A DNA stretch of 64,000 bases from Sinorhizobium kostiense (GTDB taxonomy: Bacteria > Pseudomonadota > Alphaproteobacteria > Rhizobiales > Rhizobiaceae). Position 1 is the stretch's first letter. Each line of letters opens with the position of its first letter. The notes under the pieces were generated by a model. The model made no database searches and was not told where the DNA came from. It saw only the letters and a list, made by a program, of their open reading frames with translations. The stretch lies in NCBI RefSeq assembly GCF_017874595.1, contig NZ_JAGILA010000010.1, forward strand, positions 1 to 64,000. Direction: 5' to 3'. Shown piece by piece: positions 47,798 through 55,961 of the stretch. Made by a program: the position numbers and the translations under genes.

Positions 47798-49156
47798 ATG
47801 GACCTGCTCAACACAATCGGCATTGGCGCTGTCTCCTGTTATGCGCTGCTCTCGACCACTTATAAAAGCATGCAGACATTGTATGCGCTGCCGAAAGACC
47901 TCTCATCGGCCTCGGAGGACTTCGTGTTCCACGCCCCTTTGCCGAGCGTGGACGTCATTGTCCCCTGCTACAACGAGGATCCGAGCACGTTTTCCGAGTG
48001 TCTGGCTTCCATTGCAAACCAGGACTACGCTGGAAAATTGCGCGTCTACGTGGTCGATGACGGTTCTTCTAACCGCGACAAATTGGGACCTGTACATGAC
48101 ACCTATGCGCGGGATCCAAGATTCAACTTCATTCTGCTTCGCGAGAATGTCGGGAAACGCAAGGCGCAGATCGCTGCGATACGCCAGTCGTCTGGAGATT
48201 TGGTGCTCAATGTAGACTCGGATTCGACACTAGCGCCTGACGCCGTCACCAAGCTCGCTGTGAAGATGCAAGATCCAGGAATAGGCGCGGCCATGGGTCA
48301 ATTGACGGCTAGCAACCGAAACGACACGTGGTTGACCCAGTTAATTGACATGGAGTACTGGCTCGCCTGCAATGAGGAGCGTGCGGCACAGGCTCGCTTC
48401 GGTGCCGTTATGTGCTGCTGCGGCCCCTGTGCCATGTACCGCCGGTCTGCTCTCCTTTTGCTACTTGATCAGTACGAGTCGCAATTTTTTCGGGGAAAGC
48501 CAAGCGATTTCGGTGAGGATCGCCACCTCACCATTCTGATGCTGAAAGCAGGTTTTCGAACCGAGTACGTTCCGGACGCGATGGTGGCAACCGTCGTCCC
48601 GGACAGGATGGGCCCTTACCTGCGCCAACAACTCCGCTGGGCACGGAGCACTTTCCGCGACACTTTGCTTGCACTGCGCCTACTGCCGGGCCTCGATCGG
48701 TTTATCACGTTGGACGTGGTCGGACAAAATCTCGGACCATTACTTCTTGCCCTCGCGGTCTTATCAGGGGTCGGGCAAGTCGCGCTGGCAACTACAGTGC
48801 CCTGGTGGACAATCATAATGATTGCCTCCATGACCATGATCCGCTGCAGCGTGGCCGCCCTGCGTGCTCGCCAACTTCGTTTTTTGGCGTTTTCTTTGCA
48901 CACCCCGATCAACTTGTTTTTGTTGCTCCCTTTGAAAGCTTACGCCCTGTGCACGTTGAGCAATAGCGATTGGCTGTCGCGCAGCTCTCCTGCCAAAGGA
49001 ACAGACACGGGTGGAGAAGGAGTGGTCCTCGTTCCACCCCTGCCAACCGAACCGAGCGCTAGAGGAACGTCGGGAAATGCGGCGACGCTTCGAAGACTGA
49101 ATCTTGCAAGGGACTCTTCAACAGTGGCAGCCGCCGGTGTCTGCGGTGACGACTGA
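47798..49156 (+). CDS. nodC: NodC N-acetylglucosaminyltransferase
   Basis: A 452-aa membrane GT2 chitin-oligosaccharide synthase. VVDDGS (~85-90), DSD (140-142), GED (239-241) and QQLRW (277-281) make the complete catalytic set. An N-terminal hydrophobic segment and about three C-terminal membrane helices (~290-400) fit NodC topology. The C-terminal ~50 residues are Thr/Gly/Pro-rich and variable in the family. 15 bp separate it from nodB. Confidence 0.96.
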   Translation: MDLLNTIGIGAVSCYALLSTTYKSMQTLYALPKDLSSASEDFVFHAPLPSVDVIVPCYNEDPSTFSECLASIANQDYAGKLRVYVVDDGSSNRDKLGPVHDTYARDPRFNFILLRENVGKRKAQIAAIRQSSGDLVLNVDSDSTLAPDAVTKLAVKMQDPGIGAAMGQLTASNRNDTWLTQLIDMEYWLACNEERAAQARFGAVMCCCGPCAMYRRSALLLLLDQYESQFFRGKPSDFGEDRHLTILMLKAGFRTEYVPDAMVATVVPDRMGPYLRQQLRWARSTFRDTLLALRLLPGLDRFITLDVVGQNLGPLLLALAVLSGVGQVALATTVPWWTIIMIASMTMIRCSVAALRARQLRFLAFSLHTPINLFLLLPLKAYALCTLSNSDWLSRSSPAKGTDTGGEGVVLVPPLPTEPSARGTSGNAATLRRLNLARDSSTVAAAGVCGDD

Positions 49157-49184
49157 TCGTACACGTTGTACCGGAGGGCGAATT

Positions 49185-49787
49185 TTGACGCAGGTTCACA
49201 ACTATCAGTTATTGCACCATGAGCTGGCGGCGGAGGATCCCTGGCGGCTCGACGGCAACGAGTTTGAGCGGGAGCGGCATGCGCAGATGCTTCGGCTGTC
49301 GCTTTCCCAAGGTCCCATCACAAACGCGCTCGAAGTCGGGTGCGCAGCCGGCGCATTCACGGAGAAACTTGCGCCTCATTGCAAGCAGCTCACAGTGATT
49401 GATGTTGTGCCGCAAGCCATTGCTCGAACGAGGCAACGGATGAAGGACCCGTCACACATCAGTTGGATAGTCGCTGACGTTCAACAGTTCTCGACTAGGA
49501 AGCTCTTCGATCTGATCGTCGTGGCCGAAGTTCTCTACTACCTCGAGGATATAGCCGCGATGCGCGGTGCCATTTCTAACCTGGCGAGCATGCTTGCGCC
49601 GGGTGGGCAGCTGGTTTTTGGATCGGCGCGCGACGCAAATTGCCGACGTTGGGGCCATGTTGCTGGTGCTGAGACCGTCATGGCGATGCTGGGAGAAACG
49701 TTGATCGAGGCGGAGCGGCTTGATTGCCGGGGTGAGTCGGCCAACGAAGACTGCTTGCTCGCCCGTTTCCAGAAACCCGGTTTCTAA
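49185..49787 (+). CDS. nodS: NodS N-methyltransferase
   Basis: A 200-aa SAM-dependent methyltransferase that N-methylates the deacetylated terminal glucosamine of the Nod factor. SAM motif LEVGCAAGAFTEKL at ~49-62. TTG 49185 is taken as start because TQVHNYQLLHHELAAEDPWR matches NodS N-termini and CGGAGGG lies 8-9 bases upstream; a longer in-frame extension into nodC is discarded. Length agrees with known NodS (~200-210). Confidence 0.92.
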   Translation: MTQVHNYQLLHHELAAEDPWRLDGNEFERERHAQMLRLSLSQGPITNALEVGCAAGAFTEKLAPHCKQLTVIDVVPQAIARTRQRMKDPSHISWIVADVQQFSTRKLFDLIVVAEVLYYLEDIAAMRGAISNLASMLAPGGQLVFGSARDANCRRWGHVAGAETVMAMLGETLIEAERLDCRGESANEDCLLARFQKPGF

Positions 49788-49812
49788 CAGATTCAACTTA
49801 CATGGAGACACT

Positions 49813-51522
49813 ATGCGCGTCTGTGGCATCAAACTGACCCATGACGGGGCTATCGCCCTTGTTGAGAATGGAAAGCTCGTCTTCTGCGTTGAGCAGGAGA
49901 AGCGGGATAACAATACGCGATATCAAACAATCGATAATCTCGATGCAGTTGTCGCCGTTTTGGCGGAACACGGCCTTAATGTGCGGGATATTGATCAGTT
50001 TGTTATCGACGGCTGGGACGGTGAGGTCGAGTCCCAATTCCAGGTCCTCAGTGGGGTGACCCCTCTTACCCTCAGAGGGGCGCCTTACGTTGAGCGCCAT
50101 GACGAGGGACTTCTCGACTCGCTCGACGGCTCCGGCCTGACGCTTGATGGGCGGGTTTTTCCCTATAGAAGCTATCCGCATGTGACGGGCCATGTGGCCT
50201 CTGCATACTGCACCAGCCCCTTTGCCAAGTCAGGGCAACCTGCGTTTTGCTTAGTGTGGGATGGCTGTATATTTCCGCGCCTCTATTATGTGGAGGGCAA
50301 GACAGCCCGCTTCTTCAAAGCTCTGTTCCCGATGATAGGCCAGACCTACGCTGCCGCGGGCCATTACTTCGGGCCCTATAAGCAGGCGAGCCGAGGGGGG
50401 TGGGACTTGGGCGTGGCTGGCAAGCTGATGGCCTATATCGCGCTCGGCTCGGTTGATGAACGCATCGTCGCGGTGTTTCAGAAGCTCTACGAGGAGCACT
50501 TTGCCGGCGATACGGACCTTGCCCGTACCTATCGCGCAAACATCAACGACGCTGAGGCCTCGCTTGCGGCCGTGCATGAATTTTTCGCAGCCAGCGCGCT
50601 CCTGTTGACGGCCGCGTCACCGGAAGATGTGCTCGCATCCTTTCATCTTTTCATCGAGCGCCTCGTTGTTAAGGAGATGGCGATTGCCTTGCAGCACCAT
50701 TCGTTTCCGGGGTCGCGCAACTTGTGCATAGCCGGCGGCTGCGGGCTCAACATCAAATGGAACAGTGCACTGCGTGAGGCGGGCCTCTTCGATGCAGTCT
50801 GGGTGCCGCCCTTTCCGAATGACAGCGGCTCTGCAATTGGTGCAGCTTGCGCCGAAATAGTGGCACAGGAGGGTTTCGTCCCGCTGGAATGGTCAGTCTA
50901 TAGTGGCCCGAGCCTGCAAGCGGGCAATGTGCCGGCCGGATGGGACGCTACGCCGTGCAGCATCCCGGAACTTGCGGCCATCCTCGCCAGCAACAAACCC
51001 GTGGTTTTCCTGTCCGGGCGCGCCGAACTGGGGCCACGGGCGTTGGGAGGAAGAAGCATTCTGGCAGCCGCCACCTCGCCGGATATGAAAGATTATCTCA
51101 ACGACATCAAATTTCGCGAACACTTCCGGCCAGTGGCGCCGATATGCCTCGAAGACCGAGCGCCGGATATATTCAGCCCCGGAACGCCGGATCCATACAT
51201 GTTGTTCGATCACCAGACGAGGCCGGAGTGGCGGGACAAAGTTCCTGCTGTTGTGCACCTTGACGGATCTGCGCGGCTGCAAACGATTTCCAGGAGTTCT
51301 CACCACAAGGTTGCCGAGGTACTCGTCGAATACGAAAAGCTCACGGGCATCCCGCTGCTTTGCAACACGAGTGCCAATTACCATGGGCGTGGCTTCTTCC
51401 CAAGTGCAGCTGCAGCCTGCGAGTGGGGACGCGTTGAACACATATGGTGCGACGGCATGCTGTTCAGGCAAACGCATTCAACCGAGCAATCGCTGGTCGA
51501 CACGACCTTCACGGCAAGCTGA
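49813..51522 (+). CDS. nodU: NodU carbamoyltransferase
   Basis: A 569-aa carbamoyltransferase that puts a carbamoyl group on the non-reducing sugar of the Nod factor. It has the NodU/CmcH N-terminal fold ([19 protein letters not shown]) and the C-terminal YrdC-like part with [17 protein letters not shown] and [14 protein letters not shown] 49813 follows a GGAGAC site and gives the family N-terminus. nodI begins 4 bp after its stop. Confidence 0.94.
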   Translation: MRVCGIKLTHDGAIALVENGKLVFCVEQEKRDNNTRYQTIDNLDAVVAVLAEHGLNVRDIDQFVIDGWDGEVESQFQVLSGVTPLTLRGAPYVERHDEGLLDSLDGSGLTLDGRVFPYRSYPHVTGHVASAYCTSPFAKSGQPAFCLVWDGCIFPRLYYVEGKTARFFKALFPMIGQTYAAAGHYFGPYKQASRGGWDLGVAGKLMAYIALGSVDERIVAVFQKLYEEHFAGDTDLARTYRANINDAEASLAAVHEFFAASALLLTAASPEDVLASFHLFIERLVVKEMAIALQHHSFPGSRNLCIAGGCGLNIKWNSALREAGLFDAVWVPPFPNDSGSAIGAACAEIVAQEGFVPLEWSVYSGPSLQAGNVPAGWDATPCSIPELAAILASNKPVVFLSGRAELGPRALGGRSILAAATSPDMKDYLNDIKFREHFRPVAPICLEDRAPDIFSPGTPDPYMLFDHQTRPEWRDKVPAVVHLDGSARLQTISRSSHHKVAEVLVEYEKLTGIPLLCNTSANYHGRGFFPSAAAACEWGRVEHIWCDGMLFRQTHSTEQSLVDTTFTAS

Positions 51523-51526
51523 ACGT

Positions 51527-52441
51527 ATGTCCAATATAGCAATCGATCTTACTGGCGTAAGCAAGAGTTATGACGACAAGGTCGTCGTTGACGGGCTGTC
51601 GTTCACTGTTGCGGCGGGGGAGTGCTTCGGCCTGCTGGGACCGAACGGTGCAGGCAAAAGCACAATTACGCGTATGGTACTCGGCATGGCACCACCTGAC
51701 GCCGGCAAGATCACCGTACTCGGCATGCCCGTACCAGCACGCGCTCGGTTAGCGCGCGGGCGCATCGGGGTGGTCCCGCAGTTCGACAATTTGGAGCACG
51801 CATTCACGGTCCGCGAGAACCTGTTGGTGTTCGGGCGCTATTTCGGCATGAGCAGAAGCGAGATCGAAGCTGCTATCCCGCCGCTGCTTGAGTTTGCCCG
51901 CCTCGAGAGCAAGGCGGATGCGCGCGTCAATACACTGTCGGGGGGCATGAAGCGGCGCCTGACACTTGCGCGTGCGCTGATCAACGACCCGCAGCTGCTT
52001 GTATTGGACGAGCCGACCACCGGCCTCGATCCGCATGCGCGCCATCTGATCTGGGAGCGATTGCGCCTACTGCTGGCGCGCGGCAAGACAATAATTTTGA
52101 CGACCCACTTTATGGAAGAGGCTGAACGGCTGTGTGACCGCCTGTGCGTGCTCGATGGAGGGCGCATCATCGCCGAGGGCCGCCCACACGCGCTGATCGA
52201 GGAGCAGATCGGATGCCCCGTGCTTGAGATCTACGGCGGCAATCCGCGAGAGCTGCGCGCGCTCATTAATCCTTACGCGGAGCGTATCGAAATGAGCGGC
52301 GAGACTGTCTTTTGCTATGCGAGCGATCCCGAGCAGGTGCGCGTGCAACTGCGCGGGCGCGCGGATCTGCGCGTTTTGCAGCGTCCTCCGAATCTGGAGG
52401 ATGTGTTCTTGCGGCTGACCGGGCGCGACATGGAGAATTGA
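51527..52441 (+). CDS. nodI: NodI ABC transporter ATPase
   Basis: A 304-aa ATPase of the Nod-factor export pair NodIJ. Walker [10 protein letters not shown] (38-46), signature LSGGM (137-141), Walker B LLVLDEP (157-163) and the switch His in TTHFMEEAE. The true start is ATG 51527; the frame is open 92 codons further upstream inside nodU but without similarity. nodJ follows after 3 bp. Confidence 0.95.
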   Translation: MSNIAIDLTGVSKSYDDKVVVDGLSFTVAAGECFGLLGPNGAGKSTITRMVLGMAPPDAGKITVLGMPVPARARLARGRIGVVPQFDNLEHAFTVRENLLVFGRYFGMSRSEIEAAIPPLLEFARLESKADARVNTLSGGMKRRLTLARALINDPQLLVLDEPTTGLDPHARHLIWERLRLLLARGKTIILTTHFMEEAERLCDRLCVLDGGRIIAEGRPHALIEEQIGCPVLEIYGGNPRELRALINPYAERIEMSGETVFCYASDPEQVRVQLRGRADLRVLQRPPNLEDVFLRLTGRDMEN

Positions 52442-52444
52442 GCA

Positions 52445-53233
52445 ATGGTTGAAGGCTGGGCGGCGGCCATGCCCGCCAACGCGTGGAATTGGATCGCCGT
52501 ATGGCGACGCAACTATCTCGCATGGAAAAAAATCGCGATTGCGGCAATACTCGGAAATCTCGCCGATCCTTTGATCTATCTGTTCGCCCTCGGCTTTGGC
52601 CTTGGAATAATGGTAGGTCCGGTCGACGGCGCTTCCTATATCGCTTTTCTAGCGGCGGGCATGGTCGCCGCAAGCGCGATGACCTCGGCGACTTTCGAAA
52701 CGATTTATGCGGCATTCGGTCGAATGCATTCTCAACGGAGCTGGGAAGCAATTCTGTGCACGCAACTCACGCTCGGCGACATCATTCTCGGTGAACTGGC
52801 GTGGGCCGCCACGAAGGCTTTTCTAGCAGGCACGGCTATCATGATAGTTGCCAGCATCTTGGGCTATACAGCATGGCCATCCGCTCTCTATGCGCTGCCA
52901 GTCGTCGTTCTCACTGGCTTCGCCTTCGCGAGCCTGGCGATGGTCGTTATGGCCCTTGCGCCCAGTTACGACTATTTCATCTTTTACCAGACACTCGTCC
53001 TCACACCCATGTTGTTCCTGGGCGGCGCGGTCTTTCCAGTCTCGCACCTGCCTAGCGCCTTTCAGCAGGTGGGGCGCTTCCTGCCGCTTGCGCATGCAGT
53101 GGATCTTCTTCGCCCGGCATTGCTTGGCCGACCGGGCGAGAGTGTCGGGCTGCATATCGGTGCACTGTGCATCTATACAGTATTGCCGTTCTTCCTGTCG
53201 GCGGCACTGTTACGTCGACGCCTCATGCCTTGA
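52445..53233 (+). CDS. nodJ: NodJ ABC transporter permease
   Basis: A 262-aa ABC-2 type inner-membrane permease with six hydrophobic segments and the ABC-2 signature region [20 protein letters not shown]. It works with NodI to export lipo-chitooligosaccharides. Length equals known NodJ. Confidence 0.95.
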   Translation: MVEGWAAAMPANAWNWIAVWRRNYLAWKKIAIAAILGNLADPLIYLFALGFGLGIMVGPVDGASYIAFLAAGMVAASAMTSATFETIYAAFGRMHSQRSWEAILCTQLTLGDIILGELAWAATKAFLAGTAIMIVASILGYTAWPSALYALPVVVLTGFAFASLAMVVMALAPSYDYFIFYQTLVLTPMLFLGGAVFPVSHLPSAFQQVGRFLPLAHAVDLLRPALLGRPGESVGLHIGALCIYTVLPFFLSAALLRRRLMP

Positions 53234-53305
53234 GGCCACTTACCACCATTTGAGGAGATACGTGATGCAGTATCTGTTCGATCCAGTAGAGAGCAGGCCC
53301 TTCCG

Positions 53306-54064
53306 ATGACCTATCCCGCAGCGCCACCAGAACCATTTGTAATTCTTGGGATGCCAAGAACCGGCACGCATTACCTGGAAGCATTGTTAAACAAGCATCC
53401 GAGCGTCTTGAGCAACGGTGAGTTGCTCAATCAATACGATCCGAATTGGCCCGATAAGGATCGCCTTTTGCGCAGCGATCGCGAACTGCTCGAGCTTGCC
53501 TATCTGCGCCGTCCTGCACGCGAGGAGAAGGTGACGCACGTTGGCTGCAAGATCAACGAACCTCAATTCGAGGAGCGTCCAGGCTTTCTGTCCGAGCTTG
53601 CCCGTTGGCCGGGTCTCAAGGTCATCCTCTTGACTCGCAAAAACACATTGGAATCGCTGCGCTCGTTGATACAGGCGAGACGGACTGGGCACTGGCTGAA
53701 GTTTAGCTCCGACAAAGATATGGCTCCGCCACCACGCGTGAAACTGTCGATCGCTGAATGCGAGACTTACTTTAAGACTACCGAAGATTTCCACGCTCGG
53801 GTCAAGCGCTCCTTTGCGTCGACCAACACGCTCACGATCGAGTACGAGGGTCTCCTTGGCGATCCGACCGGATGCCTGGCAACGATTTGTGATTTCCTAG
53901 GCGTTGCTCCGCCTCGACTTTCTGGTGACGTCGTGCTCGAGCGACAGGAACAACGGCCACTGAATGAAACAGTCGAGAATTTCCATGAGTTGCGGGCTCA
54001 TTTTGCCGGGGGGCCCTACGCGAGATTTTTTGAGGTCGCCGAGGTTCTCGAACAACAGCGGTAA
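53306..54064 (+). CDS. nodH: NodH sulfotransferase
   Basis: A 252-aa PAPS-dependent sulfotransferase that sulfates the reducing end of the Nod factor. Close to S. meliloti NodH: PFVILGMPRTGTHYLEALLN (5' PSB loop region), LSNGELLNQYDPNWPDKDRL, HVGCKINEPQFEERPGF and VILLTRKNTLESLRSL (3'-phosphate binding). It lies 72 bp after nodJ on the same strand and probably belongs to the nod operon. Its PAPS donor would come from a NodPQ/CysNDC pathway that is only partly present here. Confidence 0.94.
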   Translation: MTYPAAPPEPFVILGMPRTGTHYLEALLNKHPSVLSNGELLNQYDPNWPDKDRLLRSDRELLELAYLRRPAREEKVTHVGCKINEPQFEERPGFLSELARWPGLKVILLTRKNTLESLRSLIQARRTGHWLKFSSDKDMAPPPRVKLSIAECETYFKTTEDFHARVKRSFASTNTLTIEYEGLLGDPTGCLATICDFLGVAPPRLSGDVVLERQEQRPLNETVENFHELRAHFAGGPYARFFEVAEVLEQQR

Positions 54065-54137
54065 CTGATGATCTCATTGATCCTCGACGGCGTAATGCAG
54101 GACTCGTGCAACAGCACGAACGTTCTCTACGCTCGCT

Positions 54138-54911
54138 ATGGTCTGTTTCACTGGAAAAGATTCCATTCGCTCGTCGCCTTGCAAGGCGTTTTTCAGCAAA
54201 GCCGTTCTTTTTTTCCTGCGGCATGACAACGGTGTGGAGATGGAGCAAGATAGCGACGAACTCGTCCTGATGGACCCGACAGTCGGCGCCGACATGAACG
54301 CTTCCCAGCGACGCCGTCCCAAAAACGTCCGTTGGCATGGTTTTGACGTGAATAAAGCGGCCCGTAGTGCGATCAAGCATCAACGCCCCGCCATTCTTTG
54401 GTTCACCGGTTTATCCGGATCAGGCAAGTCAACGATCGCCAATGCGCTCGAGAGATCGCTGCATGCACGTGGCAAGCACACCTATGTGCTAGACGGCGAC
54501 AATGTGCGTCACGGCCTCAATCGCGATCTTGGTTTTTCCGATGCAGATCGGGTTGAGAATATCCGCCGCGTCGCCGAGATGGCAAAGCTGATGGCCGATG
54601 CAGGATTGATCGTAATCGTATCCTTCATTTCGCCCTTCCGGGAAGAGAGGCGTATGGCGCGCGAGATGATGGATCAAGGTGAGTTCATTGAAATATTCGT
54701 GGACACGCCACTGGAGGAATGCGCGCGGCGCGATCCAAAGGGCCTTTATGAGAAGGCGCTCGCCGGAAAGATCGCCAATTTCACCGGCATCACATCTCCG
54801 TACGAGATGCCCCAAAGTCCTGAACTGCATCTCAAAACGGTTGGCTACCAGCCGGCCCAGCTGGCGCTGATAGTGGAGGAGTTTCTCGAGAGGCGAATAG
54901 CGGAGAAATGA
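54138..54911 (+). CDS. nodQ: APS kinase, NodQ C-terminal (CysC) domain only
   Basis: APS kinase makes PAPS, the sulfate donor for NodH. From about residue 65 the protein matches the kinase half of Nod[18 protein letters not shown] (Walker A), [40 protein letters not shown] and [10 protein letters not shown]. The GTPase (CysN-type) half of NodQ is missing. Residues ~40-55 ([15 protein letters not shown]) faintly resemble its very end, so this looks like a 5'-truncated nodQ. nodP is absent from the window. The first ~60 residues have no family match and the true start is uncertain (ATG at 54138, 54240, 54270 or 54294; none with a clear ribosome site). A stand-alone CysC is the alternative. Confidence 0.75.
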   Translation: MVCFTGKDSIRSSPCKAFFSKAVLFFLRHDNGVEMEQDSDELVLMDPTVGADMNASQRRRPKNVRWHGFDVNKAARSAIKHQRPAILWFTGLSGSGKSTIANALERSLHARGKHTYVLDGDNVRHGLNRDLGFSDADRVENIRRVAEMAKLMADAGLIVIVSFISPFREERRMAREMMDQGEFIEIFVDTPLEECARRDPKGLYEKALAGKIANFTGITSPYEMPQSPELHLKTVGYQPAQLALIVEEFLERRIAEK

Positions 54912-55045
54912 TGACGATTGCAGGAGACGAAATTCAGGGTAGAGCCGAAGACATGCCTACCCTCCCATACGTCGGTCAGCATTGATGCAGGTCGACCGAG
55001 CTCTTAAACTCCAACAGCGGCCCACAGCCAGAGTCAACCGCCACG

Positions 55046-55720
55046 TCAGAATCGTTCGAGCGCGTGCCGATCGTGGATCTCGATCAATCGACCTCTTACC
55101 GTCACTCCCGACTGGCGTAGCGTCGAAAAGGCGCGCGACAGGGCTTCCGGAGCGAGGCCGAGCTTGCCCGCGAGGATATTCTTCTGAAACGGCAGGCGGA
55201 AACTAGTCGAGTCCTTGGGACAATGACTGAGAATGAAGTTCGCGACGCGTTGCGTGGCGGTGAGCAAGCGATCTTCTGCGAGTAAATCCTCCGTCATCTT
55301 TCCGCGGTAGCAAAGGTGCTCGATCAATGCTTGCGCAACCTCGTGATCCGTCGCGGCGAGGTGTTGAAGCTTGCCGCCGTTCAGGCGCGCGATGACCGAT
55401 TTTTTGGCAGCAACCGCGCTCGCCGTCGCCCGTTGCCTTAGAAACATTGCAGTCTCTGCGAGCATCTCACCTTCCGAGAATAACGCTACATCCGCTTCGC
55501 GTCCGTCCTTTCCCATGCGACAAAGCCGAACCAGCCCGGAAAGCACGAAGAAGACATCGTCGACATCCTCGTCCTGCCGGAACAGGACGTCACGCTCTTC
55601 GCATGCAGATACCGACGCACTGTTGAGAACGTCCTCGAAAGTAGACTGTGGCAGCCGCGCGAAGAAGCGGGAACGCATGAGGGTGGCCCTATCCGTCGAC
55701 GTCAATTGCAGCGTGTTCAT
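55046..55720 (-). CDS. Crp/Fnr-family transcriptional regulator
   Basis: A 224-aa regulator with a cyclic-nucleotide-type sensor domain (~20-140) and a Crp helix-turn-helix (NILAGKLGLAPEALSRAFSTLRQSG, ~175-200). The recognition helix pattern E-x-x-S-R predicts TTGA-type half-sites. It lacks the N-terminal Cys cluster of FnrN, so it is unlikely to carry an Fe-S cluster; FixK-like or NnrR/DNR-like roles fit better. ATG 55720 is preferred over the in-frame TTG 55738. It follows fixS, with a perfect TTGAC-N4-GTCAA dyad between them, so autoregulation is plausible. Confidence 0.85.
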   Translation of the reverse strand: MNTLQLTSTDRATLMRSRFFARLPQSTFEDVLNSASVSACEERDVLFRQDEDVDDVFFVLSGLVRLCRMGKDGREADVALFSEGEMLAETAMFLRQRATASAVAAKKSVIARLNGGKLQHLAATDHEVAQALIEHLCYRGKMTEDLLAEDRLLTATQRVANFILSHCPKDSTSFRLPFQKNILAGKLGLAPEALSRAFSTLRQSGVTVRGRLIEIHDRHALERF

Positions 55721-55776
55721 GTGCACAAGCCTCGACAAAAGTCACATCAGTCTAGCCGTTCGGAGGACAACGCTTC

Positions 55777-55790
55777 TTGACACCGGTCAA
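55777..55790 (-). promoter_or_regulatory. Crp/Fnr-type binding dyad upstream of the regulator
   Basis: TTGAC-ACCG-GTCAA is a perfect palindrome with Fnr-family spacing, 57-70 bp upstream of the regulator's ATG and inside the gap to fixS. FixK/Fnr usually prefer TTGAT; the C/G variant resembles NnrR/DNR sites. Confidence 0.55.
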
Positions 55791-55805
55791 ACAAGTGAAG
55801 AGCCG

Positions 55806-55961
55806 TTAGGCGTGCGGCCTGCCATCACCGTCGTCGAGGACGCGCCAGGAAGCACCGTCCAGATCTTCATATTGCCCGCTCTTCAGTGCCCAGAGGAACG
55901 CGGCGAGGCCGAGGCCGCCGAGAAAGAGCGCGATCGGAATGAGATAGACAAGCGTGTTCAT
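55806..55961 (-). CDS. fixS: FixS cbb3 oxidase maturation protein
   Basis: A 51-aa membrane protein (CcoS type) needed for cofactor loading of cbb3 oxidase. NTLVYLIPIALFLGGLGLAA forms a single helix, followed by the family motif FLWALKSGQYEDLDG. A longer upstream frame is discarded. Overlaps the end of fixI by 95 bp in another frame. Confidence 0.92.
   Translation of the reverse strand: MNTLVYLIPIALFLGGLGLAAFLWALKSGQYEDLDGASWRVLDDGDGRPHA

Noticed and set aside
51251-51526. N-terminal extension of nodI into nodU
   Set aside because: No NodI similarity in the extension; ATG 51527 gives the family N-terminus immediately after the nodU stop.
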